Source: Xanthomonas sp. 3793
Lineage (GTDB): Bacteria; Pseudomonadota; Gammaproteobacteria; Xanthomonadales; Xanthomonadaceae
DNA length: 64,000 bases
Assembly (NCBI RefSeq): GCF_024806835.1
Contig: NZ_JANTYU010000002.1
Location: forward strand, 592,138 to 656,137
Direction: 5' to 3'
The position numbers and the translations under genes are program-made. The notes beneath the pieces are model-generated. The model searched no databases, was not told the origin of the DNA, and worked only from the letters and a program-made list of their open reading frames with translations. This document shows positions 43,444-52,122 of this stretch, piece by piece. Each line of letters begins with the position of its first letter. Position 1 is the stretch's first letter.

Positions 43444-43562
43444 TGAATGGACGGCTATCCGCGCGGCGGCGATGGCCGGTTTCATCATGCGCCAATCGCG
43501 TCGGTCTGTTTATCCTCGCCGACACGATTGAGCGCCGGATGTTCCGGCCACAGGAGAACACC

Positions 43563-44288
43563 ATGTCCCCAGCAGCCACCAAGAGTCTCGCCGTTGCCCT
43601 GGCCAGCGCCATCGCGCTGTCCGCCTGCGCCACCGGCGGCTCGTATGTGCAGCGCGATCAATATGGCGACCAGACGCAACAACAGAACCGTACCGGCCGC
43701 AATGCGCTGATCGGCACCGCGATCGGTGTGGCTGCGGGTCTGCTCACCGGCGATAGCGCCACCGAGCGTCGTCAGCACGCGATGGTCGGTGCCGGCATCG
43801 GCGCGCTCAGCGGCGCGGCCATCGGCCAGTACCAGGATCGCCAGGAACGCGCGTTGCGCGAGCGCACCGCCAACACCGGTATCGACGTGCAGCGCCAGGG
43901 CGACAACATCACCTTGAACCTGCCTGACGGCATCACCTTCGACTTCGGCAAGTCTGCCTTGAAGCCGCAGTTCTATGGCGCGCTCAATGGCGTGGCATCG
44001 ACCTTGCGCGAGTACAACCAGACCATGGTGGAAGTGGTAGGGCATACCGATAGCGTCGGCAGCGATGCGGTGAACCAGCGCCTGTCCGAAGAACGTGCCG
44101 GTGCAGTTGCACAGTATCTGACCGCGCAGGGCGTGCAGCGCGAGCGCATGGAAACCATGGGTGCTGGCAAGCGCTATCCGATCGCCGACAACAGCACCGA
44201 CGCCGGCCGCGCGCAGAATCGACGCGTGGAAATCCGCCTGATTCCGCTGCGTGCGGAAGGCGCTGCCAGCAATACCGGCATGCGTTGA
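43563..44288 (+). CDS. OmpA-family lipoprotein with glycine zipper
   Basis: A 241-residue outer-membrane lipoprotein. Lipobox ALSAC (Cys22) is followed by a glycine zipper (NALIGTAIGVAAGLLTG; GAGIGALSGAAIG) and a C-terminal OmpA domain (TFDFGKSALKPQFYGAL, VVGHTDSVGSDAVNQRLSEERAGAV, GAGKRYPIADNSTDAGRAQNRRVEI), which binds peptidoglycan. Proteins of this layout (YiaD-like) tether the outer membrane to the wall. AGGAG precedes the ATG by six bases; a terminator follows. Confidence 0.92.
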   Translation: MSPAATKSLAVALASAIALSACATGGSYVQRDQYGDQTQQQNRTGRNALIGTAIGVAAGLLTGDSATERRQHAMVGAGIGALSGAAIGQYQDRQERALRERTANTGIDVQRQGDNITLNLPDGITFDFGKSALKPQFYGALNGVASTLREYNQTMVEVVGHTDSVGSDAVNQRLSEERAGAVAQYLTAQGVQRERMETMGAGKRYPIADNSTDAGRAQNRRVEIRLIPLRAEGAASNTGMR

Positions 44289-44343
44289 GGTGATGCAATG
44301 AATCGTGGCGGGTCGATTGACTAGCCGACGATGCATGCGAAAC

Positions 44344-44371
44344 ACAGGCCGCGAAAGCGGCCTGTTTTTTT
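44344..44371 (+). terminator. Rho-independent terminator
   Basis: ACAGGCCGC and GCGGCCTGT pair perfectly around GAAA, followed by a run of seven T. It ends the OmpA lipoprotein transcript. Confidence 0.92.
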
Positions 44372-44654
44372 GCGCTGCGTATCTTGTTGATCAAGAGCGG
44401 TGCATAAATCTCCCGAGTGCTGTTTTGGCAGGTGTGGAGCCTTTGCGGTTTTGTGGGATCCACGGGGCGGCATGGACCCTTCCGTGTATGGGTCATGGCG
44501 CGCAGGAAGAAACAAGGCGAGAGCATTGCGGACTCGGTCCACAGCGGTGATGGTGGCCGGCCACGACAAAAGGACCGGCGCCGGATGGCCCCGACACTCC
44601 TGCAGGGATTCGGGAGTTGTAGCAGCCAGGACGTTTTCGCTTGTGCGGGCAACG

Positions 44655-44712
44655 TCCCCCCATCGCCCTTCGGACACCTTGTCCCGAGGGGGACGAGGGT
44701 GCTCCGTCAGGC
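44655..44712. repeat. Degenerate copy of the CCCATCCGCCCTTCGGGCACC repeat
   Basis: The stretch CCCCCCATCGCCCTTCGGAC matches the start of the repeats at the right end of the window, and CACCTTGTCCC pairs imperfectly with GGGACGAGGGTG as their hairpin does. Between it and the terminator there is no gene. It lies just beyond the 3' end of the LysR gene and could end its transcript. Confidence 0.55.
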
Positions 44713-44729
44713 GACTGTTTGAGTGCGGG

Positions 44730-45764
44730 CTACGCCGTGACGTTTTCCAGGATGCGCTTGCCCTCGGCACGCAGTTCCGCTTCTGCGCCCACCTCGACTT
44801 TCGCATCGTTGTCGGCTTTTTGCGCGGCCAGACGGGCCGGACACTGCGCCATCATGTAGTCAGCGTCGAAGTTCATCCGCGTGACCAGGAAATCCACGAA
44901 CGCGCGCACTTTCGGCGACACCAGGCGGCCGCCGGCAAACACCGCATTGAAATCCACTTCCGGCCCGGTCCAGCCAGCGAGCACGCGGCGCACCAGACCC
45001 GATTGCACGAAGGGTTTGGCCATCACATCGCCGGTCAGCAACAGCCCTTCGCCGCATAACACCGCACCGTTGAGCGCGGCCGGGTCATTGGCCACCATCA
45101 GTGGATTGACCGGGAAATCGCGCACATCGCTGCCGTCGCTGAGCGACCAGAAAAATCGGTTGTTGTGCACGTTGCGGTTCTTGCGCAGCGCCAGCGTGCG
45201 ATGGAATTGCAGCTCGTCCGGATGCAGCGGCTCGCCATAGCGTTCGATATACGACGGGCTGGCGAACACCTGCGTGCGCAGGCTGCCCAGCTTGCGTGCG
45301 ACCAGGTTGGAATCGGGCAGGGCACCGACGCGCAGGGCCAGGTCGGCTTCGCCGCCGATCAGGTCCAGCTTCTCGTTGCCCAGGTGCATGTCCAGCTGGA
45401 TTTCCGGGTATTGCGCGTGGAATTCGCCAAGCAACGGCGCGATCCAGGTGATGCCCAGCGAGTACGGCACGGTAAACCGCAGCCAGCCGCGTGGGCCGGA
45501 CTGCAATTGCCCGACCGCGCTTTCGGCTTCTTCCAGTTCGCGGGCGATGCGCTGGCAATGTTCGTGGTACACCGAGCCTGCTTCGGTCAGCCCGATGCGC
45601 CGCGTGGTTCGGTGCAGCAGGCGCGCACCCAGGCGGGTCTCCAGTTCCTGCACCTTGCGGCTGACGGTGGTCTTGGGTAGGCCAAGCGCGTTGGCGGCGG
45701 CGATGAAGCTGCCCTGTTCGACCACCTTGACGAAGATCAGGGTGTCGTTGAGATCGTGTGTCAT
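44730..45764 (-). CDS. LysR-family regulator, SmeRv-like
   Basis: A 344-residue transcription factor. Its N-terminus has the LysR helix-turn-helix (LIFVKVVEQGSFIAAANALGLPKTTVSRKVQELETRL, about 9-46) and the rest forms the periplasmic-binding-fold effector domain. It is divergent from a five-gene RND operon with the gene order of smeU1-V-W-U2-X in Stenotrophomonas, whose adjacent LysR SmeRv controls it. The shared promoter region (45765-46117) contains an inverted repeat. The C-terminal tail (VEVGAEAELRAEGKRILENVTA) is longer than usual. Confidence 0.88.
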   Translation of the reverse strand: MTHDLNDTLIFVKVVEQGSFIAAANALGLPKTTVSRKVQELETRLGARLLHRTTRRIGLTEAGSVYHEHCQRIARELEEAESAVGQLQSGPRGWLRFTVPYSLGITWIAPLLGEFHAQYPEIQLDMHLGNEKLDLIGGEADLALRVGALPDSNLVARKLGSLRTQVFASPSYIERYGEPLHPDELQFHRTLALRKNRNVHNNRFFWSLSDGSDVRDFPVNPLMVANDPAALNGAVLCGEGLLLTGDVMAKPFVQSGLVRRVLAGWTGPEVDFNAVFAGGRLVSPKVRAFVDFLVTRMNFDADYMMAQCPARLAAQKADNDAKVEVGAEAELRAEGKRILENVTA

Positions 45765-46117
45765 GGGACTGCCTTCCGGGGGTCAGGAGGGATTAGACCG
45801 CTTACGGGACGATTATTCCCCTAAATCCGGACTAATCAAGTGCTGCTTTGAGGCCTAGCTTATGCAGCATCCCTTCAACGCAGGAGCACGGCCATGTGGT
45901 TGTGCGATGTCTTCGGCTTGTCCTCCAACTCCCGCAGCGCCCTTGAAAGCGCCTTCGATCCGGTGGTTTCCCCGGCAAGAAGCCCGCGCGCCAGCGTTTC
46001 GCGTGGCTTTGCCGCGTCGCCGAAGCGGCAGGCCGGCGGTGCGCCGACGCAGCGGACTGGACTGCAAGCGCGTTGGGTTCAGCGCGGAATTGTCCCGATG
46101 TCGGGAGTGAAAGTCCC
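45765..46117. promoter_or_regulatory. Divergent promoter region with inverted repeat (LysR target candidate)
   Basis: GATTAGACCG (45791-45800) and CGGACTAATC (45828-45837) are inverted, differing at one base, and lie about 30 bases from the regulator start. LysR proteins bind such split palindromes. The region also has a long leader for the operon, with a short upstream ORF listed separately. Confidence 0.5.
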
Positions 46118-46121
46118 ATGA
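45894..46121 (+). CDS. Possible leader ORF (75 codons) overlapping the first operon gene
   Basis: ATG 45894 has CAGGAG seven bases upstream, a strong ribosome-binding site, and the ORF ends TGA at 46119-46121, overlapping the ATG of the next gene at 46118 as ATGA. The peptide (MWLCDVFGLSSNSRSALESA..., later Arg/Ser-rich) has no recognisable domain, and GC at third positions is high only in the first half. Either a translated leader coupling the operon, or a chance ORF. Confidence 0.3.
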   Translation: MWLCDVFGLSSNSRSALESAFDPVVSPARSPRASVSRGFAASPKRQAGGAPTQRTGLQARWVQRGIVPMSGVKVP

Positions 46122-46891
46122 CCGGGATGGTCCAATCCGAAACCGTCGTGATCGGCGGCGCGGGCAACGTGGGTGCCGGGATCGTGACCGCACTGCTCGA
46201 CGCCGGCATGCCGGTTCTGGTGATTGGACGCGATGCCGCCAAGCTCGACGCGCTGCGCGCGCAGCATCGCAATGCTGCGCTGCTGGACACCCTGCAAGGC
46301 TCGGTGGCCGATGATGCCTCGGCGCAGGCGCTGGCCACCGAGCTGGCGCAGCGCCCGCGACCGCTGGGCGCAGTGATCGCCAGCCTGGGCAGCCCGTTGA
46401 AGGCCGGGCGCCTGCTGGACCGGCCGGTGACCGCACTGCGTCGACGCCTGGAGCGCGACGTGCTGCCGCATCTGGCTGCGGCACGTCATCTGCTGCCGCT
46501 GCTGGCCGAAGCAGATGGCGGCGGACGCTATCTGTTGCTGGGCAGCCCGTGCGCACTGCGCGCCTGGGCGGCGCATGGCGACATGTCGGTGGCCGCGGCC
46601 GCCATCCGCATGCTTGCCCAGGTGCTGCATGAAGAAGCCAAACCGCTGGGCGTGCGCGTGCATCTGCTCTCGGTTGAACAACCGGTGTGCACGCCGGGCC
46701 GCACCAAGGACGCGTGCCCGGAATGGATTCGCGCCGTCGATGTCGGCCGCGCCGCGGTCTCGCTCATTACCGGGCCCGGCCAGCCCGCACAACCCATCGT
46801 GACCGTCAGCCGTCGTCTTTCCACCGCTCCGTCGGTGGACCGGCTGGCCGGCCTGCATTTGCCCATCCCCACTCGAGAGATCTCACCATGA
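46118..46891 (+). CDS. smeU1: SmeU1-like short-chain dehydrogenase/reductase homologue (degenerate active site)
   Basis: A 257-residue Rossmann protein. The N-terminal nucleotide motif GGAGNVGAG (13-21) is present. However, the expected YxxxK pair is replaced: the aligned helix reads MSVAAAAIRMLAQVL, so the catalytic Tyr is Met156 and the Lys is Ala160. It therefore may bind NAD(P)H without normal oxidoreductase chemistry. GGGAG lies ten bases before ATG 46118. Its stop overlaps the next start (ATGA), so the genes are translationally coupled. The symbol is assigned by operon position. Confidence 0.78.
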   Translation: MTGMVQSETVVIGGAGNVGAGIVTALLDAGMPVLVIGRDAAKLDALRAQHRNAALLDTLQGSVADDASAQALATELAQRPRPLGAVIASLGSPLKAGRLLDRPVTALRRRLERDVLPHLAAARHLLPLLAEADGGGRYLLLGSPCALRAWAAHGDMSVAAAAIRMLAQVLHEEAKPLGVRVHLLSVEQPVCTPGRTKDACPEWIRAVDVGRAAVSLITGPGQPAQPIVTVSRRLSTAPSVDRLAGLHLPIPTREISP

Positions 46892-48078
46892 CCCCGAACG
46901 CCACCCCGTTCCGTTTTCCAATGCGTACTGTTCTGACGGGCGCCGTGCTCGCGGTGGTGCTTGCCGCCTGCGGCGGCGGTGCTGCGCAGACCGGCGCGCC
47001 GCCGCCGCCCAGCGTCAGCGTCGCACCGGTGCTGATGAAGGAGATCAACCAGTGGGACGAGTTCAGCGGCCGCATCGAGGCGGTGCAAAGCGTCGAGCTG
47101 CGCCCGCGCGTGTCCGGTTACATCGACAAGGTGAACTACACCGAAGGCGCGGAAGTGAAAAAGGGCGATGTGCTCTTCAGCATCGACGACCGTAGCTACC
47201 GCGCCGAATTCGCGCGCGCCAACGCAGCGATGGTGCGGGCGCGCACCCAGGCTACGCTGGCGCGCAGCGAAGCGGCGCGTGCGCGCAAACTCTCCGATCA
47301 GCAGGCCATTTCCACCGAAGTGTGGGAGCAGCGCCGCGCCGCCGCCGACCAGGCCGATGCCGATCTGCTGGCCGCACAGGCCGCAGTGGACACCGCCAAG
47401 CTCAACCTGGACTGGAGCCACGTGCGTGCGCCGATCGATGGCCGCGCCGGGCGTGCGATGGTCACCGCCGGCAACCTGGTCACTGCCGGCGACAGCGCCA
47501 GCGTGCTGACCACGCTGGTGTCGCTGGACAAGGTGTTCGTCTACTTCGATGCCGACGAAGGCACCTTCCTGCGCTACTCGCAGATGGCCCGCAACGGCGA
47601 ACGTCCGGACGAGCGCGGCGGCCAATTGCCGGTGCGTATCGGCCTGGTCGGCGAGCAGGGCTTCCCGCATGCAGGGCGCGTGGATTTCCTGGATAACCAG
47701 GTGACCCGCAGCACCGGCACCATCCGCGTGCGTGCCGTGCTGGACAACGCGCAGCGGCAGTTCACGCCGGGCCTGTATGCGCACGTACAGCTGCTGGGCA
47801 GCGGCCAGTTCAAGGCCATGCTGGTCGACGAAAAAGCCGTATTGACCGACCAGGACCGTAAGTACGTCTACGTGGTCGACAAGGACGGCAAGGCGCAGCG
47901 CCGCGATGTGGAACTGGGCCGCAGCGCCGATGGACTCCGCATCGTGCGCAAGGGCCTGGCTGCCGGCGACCGTGTCGTGGTCGACGGCGTGCAGAAGATC
48001 TTCATGCCCGGCATGCCGGTCGATGCCAAGGCCGTGGCCATGGCCGCGACACCGGACAAGCGCACCGCGTCGAACTGA
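46888..48078 (+). CDS. smeV: RND efflux membrane fusion protein (SmeV/MexE-like)
   Basis: Periplasmic adaptor lipoprotein, 396 residues, with lipobox LAAC (Cys28). The order is beta-barrel start (NQWDEFSGRIEAVQSVELRPRVSGYI), lipoyl motif, long alpha-hairpin (about 105-185) and a C-terminal barrel with LLGSGQFKAMLVDE. Translation is coupled to the preceding gene. MexE and SmeV are its nearest functional relatives, and pumps of that type export chloramphenicol, quinolones and trimethoprim; this range is family knowledge. Confidence 0.93.
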   Translation: MTPNATPFRFPMRTVLTGAVLAVVLAACGGGAAQTGAPPPPSVSVAPVLMKEINQWDEFSGRIEAVQSVELRPRVSGYIDKVNYTEGAEVKKGDVLFSIDDRSYRAEFARANAAMVRARTQATLARSEAARARKLSDQQAISTEVWEQRRAAADQADADLLAAQAAVDTAKLNLDWSHVRAPIDGRAGRAMVTAGNLVTAGDSASVLTTLVSLDKVFVYFDADEGTFLRYSQMARNGERPDERGGQLPVRIGLVGEQGFPHAGRVDFLDNQVTRSTGTIRVRAVLDNAQRQFTPGLYAHVQLLGSGQFKAMLVDEKAVLTDQDRKYVYVVDKDGKAQRRDVELGRSADGLRIVRKGLAAGDRVVVDGVQKIFMPGMPVDAKAVAMAATPDKRTASN

Positions 48079-48183
48079 TTCATCGCTGCATCGCGCCTTC
48101 GACCACCGGCCTGGTAACCAGGCCGGTCCGGGGCCGCCGTGCCGCGCCGCCACCTGGCGGCAACCTCTTTCAGGACCACCCCA

Positions 48184-51100
48184 ATGGACTTTTCCCGTTT
48201 TTTCATCGACCGGCCGATCTTTGCCGCGGTGCTGTCGATCATCATCTTCGCGGCTGGCCTGATCGCCATGCCGCTGTTGCCCATCAGCGAATACCCCGAA
48301 GTAGTACCGCCGAGCGTGCAGGTGCGTGCGGTGTATCCGGGCGCCAACCCCAAGGTCATCGCCGAGACCGTCGCCACGCCGCTTGAGGAGGCGATCAACG
48401 GCGTCGAAAACATGATGTACATGAAGTCGGTCGCCGGCTCCGATGGCGTGCTGATGGTCACCGTGACCTTCAAGCCTGGCACCGATCCGGACCAGGCGCA
48501 GGTGCAGGTGCAGAACCGCGTCAGTCAGGCGCAGGCGCGCCTGCCCGAAGACGTGCGCCGCCAGGGCGTGACCACGCAGAAGCAATCGCCGACGCTGACC
48601 ATGGTGGTGCATCTGACCTCGCCCAAGGGCAAGTACGACTCGCTGTACCTGAGCAACTACGCCACCTTGAAGGTCAAGGATGAGCTGTCGCGCCTGCCGG
48701 GCGTGGGCCAGATCCGGGTCTTCGGTGCCGGCGATTACGCCATGCGCATCTGGTTGAACCCTGACAAGGTCGCCGCGCGCGGGCTCACTGCCAGCGACGT
48801 GGTCGCGGCCATCCGCGAGCAGAACGTGCAGGTCTCCGCCGGCCAGCTCGGCGCCGAACCGATGCCCAACAAGAGCGATTTCCTGCTCTCGATCAATGCG
48901 CAGGGCCGACTCACCACCGAAGAGGAATTCGGCAACATCGTGATCCGCAGCGGCAACAGCGGCGAGATCGTGCGCCTGAGCGACGTGGCGCGTCTGGAAC
49001 TGGGCGCCGGCAACTACACCTTGCGCTCGCAGCTGGACAACCAGAACGCGGTGGGCATGGGTGTGTTCCAGTCGCCCGGCGCCAATGCGATCGAATTGTC
49101 AGACGCCGTGCGCGCCAAGATGGCCGAGCTGGAAAAGCAGTTCCCGCAGGACATGGCCTGGTCGGCAGCGTATGACCCCACCGTGTTCGTGCGCGACTCG
49201 ATCAGTGCGGTGGTGCACACGCTACTGGAGGCGGTGCTGCTGGTGGTGCTGGTGGTGATCCTGTTCCTGCAGACCTGGCGTGCCTCGATCATTCCGTTGC
49301 TGGCGGTGCCGGTGTCGGTGGTCGGTACGTTCGCTGCGCTGTATCTGCTGGGTTTTTCGATCAACACGCTGAGCCTGTTCGGCCTGGTGCTGGCGATCGG
49401 CATCGTGGTCGACGATGCGATCGTGGTGGTGGAAAACGTCGAGCGCAATATCGAAGAAGGCCTCACCCCGCTGGCGGCCGCGCATCAGGCGATGCGTGAG
49501 GTGTCCGGGCCGATCATCGCCATCGCGCTGGTGCTGTGCGCGGTGTTCGTGCCGATGGCGTTCCTGTCGGGCGTGACCGGCCAGTTCTACAAGCAGTTCG
49601 CGGTGACCATCGCCATTTCCACGGTGATTTCGGCGATCAACTCGCTGACCCTGTCGCCGGCGCTGGCCGCGATGTTGCTCAAGGCGCACGACGCGCCCAA
49701 GGATGGCCCGTCGCGTTTGATCGACCGTCTGTTCGGCTGGTTGTTCCGTCCGTTCAACCGCTTCTTCAACAGCAGCTCGCACAAGTACCAGGGTGCGGTG
49801 TCGCGCACGTTGAGCAAGCGCGGTGCGGTGTTCATGGTGTACCTGTTGCTGCTGGTGGGCGCCGGTTTCATGTTCAAGATCGTGCCGGGCGGTTTTATTC
49901 CCACCCAGGACAAGCTGTACCTGATTGCCGGTACCAAACTGCCGGAAGGCGCCTCGCTGGAGCGCACCAATGAAGTGATCCGCCAGATCAGCCAGATCGC
50001 GATGCAGACCGAAGGAGTGGATCACACGATCGCGTTCCCCGGGTTGAATCCGCTGCAGTTCACCAATACGCCCAACACCGGAACGGTGTTCATCACGCTC
50101 AAGCCGTTCAGTCAGCGCACCCGCAGCGCGGTGCAGATCAATGCCGAGCTCAACGCGCGCATCAGCCAGATCCAGCAGGGTTTTGCGTTCGCCTTCATGC
50201 CGCCGCCGATTCTGGGCCTGGGGCAGGGCTCGGGCTACTCGCTGTATATCCAGGACCGTGCGGGTCTGGGTTATGGCCAGTTGCAGAGCGCGGTGAATGC
50301 GATGTCCGGTGCGATTTCGCAGACGCCGGGCATGCAGTTCCCGATCGGCACCTACCAGGCCAACGTGCCGCAGCTGGACGCCAAGGTCGATCGCGACAAG
50401 GCCAAGGCGCAGGGCGTGCCGTTGACCAACCTGTTCGACACGCTGCAGACCTACCTGGGTTCGTCGTACATCAACGACTTCAATCGCTTCGGTCGCACCT
50501 ATCAGGTGATCGCCCAGGCCGATGGACCGTTCCGCGACAGCGTCGAAGACATCGCCAACCTGCGTACCCGCAATGCCAACGGCGAGATGGTGCCGATCGG
50601 CAGCATGGTCACGCTGGGCCAGACCTACGGCCCGGATCCGGTGATCCGCTACAACGGCTACCCGGCCGCCGATCTGATCGGCGAGGCTGACCCGCGCATG
50701 CTCTCCTCCACCGAGGCGATGCACACGCTGGCCGGCATGGCACCGAAGGTGTTGCCCAACGGCATGAACATCGAGTGGACCGACCTGAGCTATCAGCAGT
50801 CAACCCAGGGCAACTCGGCGTTGATCGTGTTCCCGATGGCGGTGTTGCTGGCGTTCCTGGTATTGGCCGCGTTGTATGAAAGCTGGACCCTGCCGCTGGC
50901 GGTGATCCTGATCGTGCCGATGACCTTGCTGTCCGCACTGTTCGGTGTGTGGCTCACCGGTGGCGACAACAACGTGTTTGTGCAGGTGGGCCTGGTGGTG
51001 TTGATGGGCCTGGCGTGCAAGAACGCGATCCTGATCGTGGAGTTCGCCCGCGAGCTGGAGATGCATGGCAAGGGCATCGTGGAAGCAGCGCTGGAAGCCT

Positions 51101-51354
51101 GCCGCCTGCGTCTGCGCCCGATCGTGATGACCTCCATCGCCTTCATCGCCGGCACCGTGCCGCTGGTGTTCGGCCATGGCGCCGGCGCCGAAGTGCGTTC
51201 GGTCACCGGGATCACGGTATTCGCCGGCATGCTGGGCGTGACCTTGTTCGGCCTGTTCCTGACCCCTGTGTTCTACGTGGCGCTGCGCAAGTGGGTGACC
51301 CGTCGCGGGCCTGCTGCACCGGCTGCCGTTTCGCATGACCCCGTGAAGGCGTAA
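48184..51354 (+). CDS. smeW: RND multidrug efflux transporter (SmeW/MexF-like, HAE-1)
   Basis: Inner-membrane trimeric pump, 1056 residues. It starts MDFSRFFIDRPIFAAVLSII, the standard RND N-terminus, with two large periplasmic loops (about 35-335 and 560-860) and twelve membrane helices; the GIVVDDAIVVVENVERN motif of TM4 carries the proton-relay Asp residues. It lies 105 bases after the adaptor with AGGA upstream. The gene is the largest of the operon and must assemble with the adaptor and channel next to it. Confidence 0.95.
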   Translation: MDFSRFFIDRPIFAAVLSIIIFAAGLIAMPLLPISEYPEVVPPSVQVRAVYPGANPKVIAETVATPLEEAINGVENMMYMKSVAGSDGVLMVTVTFKPGTDPDQAQVQVQNRVSQAQARLPEDVRRQGVTTQKQSPTLTMVVHLTSPKGKYDSLYLSNYATLKVKDELSRLPGVGQIRVFGAGDYAMRIWLNPDKVAARGLTASDVVAAIREQNVQVSAGQLGAEPMPNKSDFLLSINAQGRLTTEEEFGNIVIRSGNSGEIVRLSDVARLELGAGNYTLRSQLDNQNAVGMGVFQSPGANAIELSDAVRAKMAELEKQFPQDMAWSAAYDPTVFVRDSISAVVHTLLEAVLLVVLVVILFLQTWRASIIPLLAVPVSVVGTFAALYLLGFSINTLSLFGLVLAIGIVVDDAIVVVENVERNIEEGLTPLAAAHQAMREVSGPIIAIALVLCAVFVPMAFLSGVTGQFYKQFAVTIAISTVISAINSLTLSPALAAMLLKAHDAPKDGPSRLIDRLFGWLFRPFNRFFNSSSHKYQGAVSRTLSKRGAVFMVYLLLLVGAGFMFKIVPGGFIPTQDKLYLIAGTKLPEGASLERTNEVIRQISQIAMQTEGVDHTIAFPGLNPLQFTNTPNTGTVFITLKPFSQRTRSAVQINAELNARISQIQQGFAFAFMPPPILGLGQGSGYSLYIQDRAGLGYGQLQSAVNAMSGAISQTPGMQFPIGTYQANVPQLDAKVDRDKAKAQGVPLTNLFDTLQTYLGSSYINDFNRFGRTYQVIAQADGPFRDSVEDIANLRTRNANGEMVPIGSMVTLGQTYGPDPVIRYNGYPAADLIGEADPRMLSSTEAMHTLAGMAPKVLPNGMNIEWTDLSYQQSTQGNSALIVFPMAVLLAFLVLAALYESWTLPLAVILIVPMTLLSALFGVWLTGGDNNVFVQVGLVVLMGLACKNAILIVEFARELEMHGKGIVEAALEACRLRLRPIVMTSIAFIAGTVPLVFGHGAGAEVRSVTGITVFAGMLGVTLFGLFLTPVFYVALRKWVTRRGPAAPAAVSHDPVKA

Positions 51355-51390
51355 GCCAGTCACTTCCCCCAATTCAAGAGGATGCACCAC

Positions 51391-52122
51391 ATGAGCAACA
51401 CCAAGATCGCACTGGTCACCGGCGCCACCCGCGGCATCGGCCTGGAAACGGTTCGTCAACTCGCACAGGCCGGCGTGCATACGCTGCTGGCCGGTCGCAA
51501 GCGCGATGACGCGGTGGCCGCCGCGCTCAAGCTGCAGGCCGAAGGCCTGCCGGTGGAAGCGATTCAACTGGACGTCAACGACGACATCAGCATCGCTGCG
51601 GCGGTCGGTACGGTGAAGGAGCGTCACGGCCACCTGGACATCCTGGTCAACAACGCCGGCATCATGATCGATGACATCCAGCGCAAGCCGTCCGAGCAAA
51701 GCCTGGACACCTGGAAGCGCACCTTCGACACCAATCTGTTCGCGGTGGTCGGCGTGACCAAGGCCTTCCTGCCGCTGCTGCAGCGCTCGCTGGCCGGCCG
51801 CATCGTCAATGTGTCCAGCATTCTCGGCTCGCTCACGCTGCACAGCGACCCCGGCTCGCCGATCTACAGCTTCAAGGTGCCGGCCTACAACGCGTCCAAG
51901 AGCGCCTTGAACAGCTGGACCGTGCATCTTGCCTACGAGCTGCGCGATACCTCGATCAAGGTCAATACCATCCATCCCGGCTACGTCAAAACCGACATGA
52001 ACGGTGGCGAGGGCGAGATCGACATCGAGCAGGGCGCGCACAGCAGCGTGCAGATGGCATTGATCGATGCGCACGGCCCGACCGGCAGCTTTACCCACCT
52101 GGGAGACACCTTGCCATGGTAA
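51391..52122 (+). CDS. smeU2: SmeU2-like short-chain dehydrogenase/reductase
   Basis: A 243-residue SDR with a full classical active site: TGATRGIG (10-17), NNAG (87-90), the Ser of NVSSILGS (about 143) and YNASK (Tyr166, Lys170). ATG 51391 was preferred over ATG 51382 because AGAGG then sits nine bases upstream. Its stop overlaps the next gene by seven bases. The reductase partner of SmeU1 in this operon type, its physiological substrate is unknown; electron-carrying aldehydes or quinones are possible. Confidence 0.9.
   Translation: MSNTKIALVTGATRGIGLETVRQLAQAGVHTLLAGRKRDDAVAAALKLQAEGLPVEAIQLDVNDDISIAAAVGTVKERHGHLDILVNNAGIMIDDIQRKPSEQSLDTWKRTFDTNLFAVVGVTKAFLPLLQRSLAGRIVNVSSILGSLTLHSDPGSPIYSFKVPAYNASKSALNSWTVHLAYELRDTSIKVNTIHPGYVKTDMNGGEGEIDIEQGAHSSVQMALIDAHGPTGSFTHLGDTLPW

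Noticed and set aside
49222..50724. Minus-strand ORF antisense to the RND pump
   Set aside because: Opposite-strand shadow; His/Gln-rich and without family pattern.
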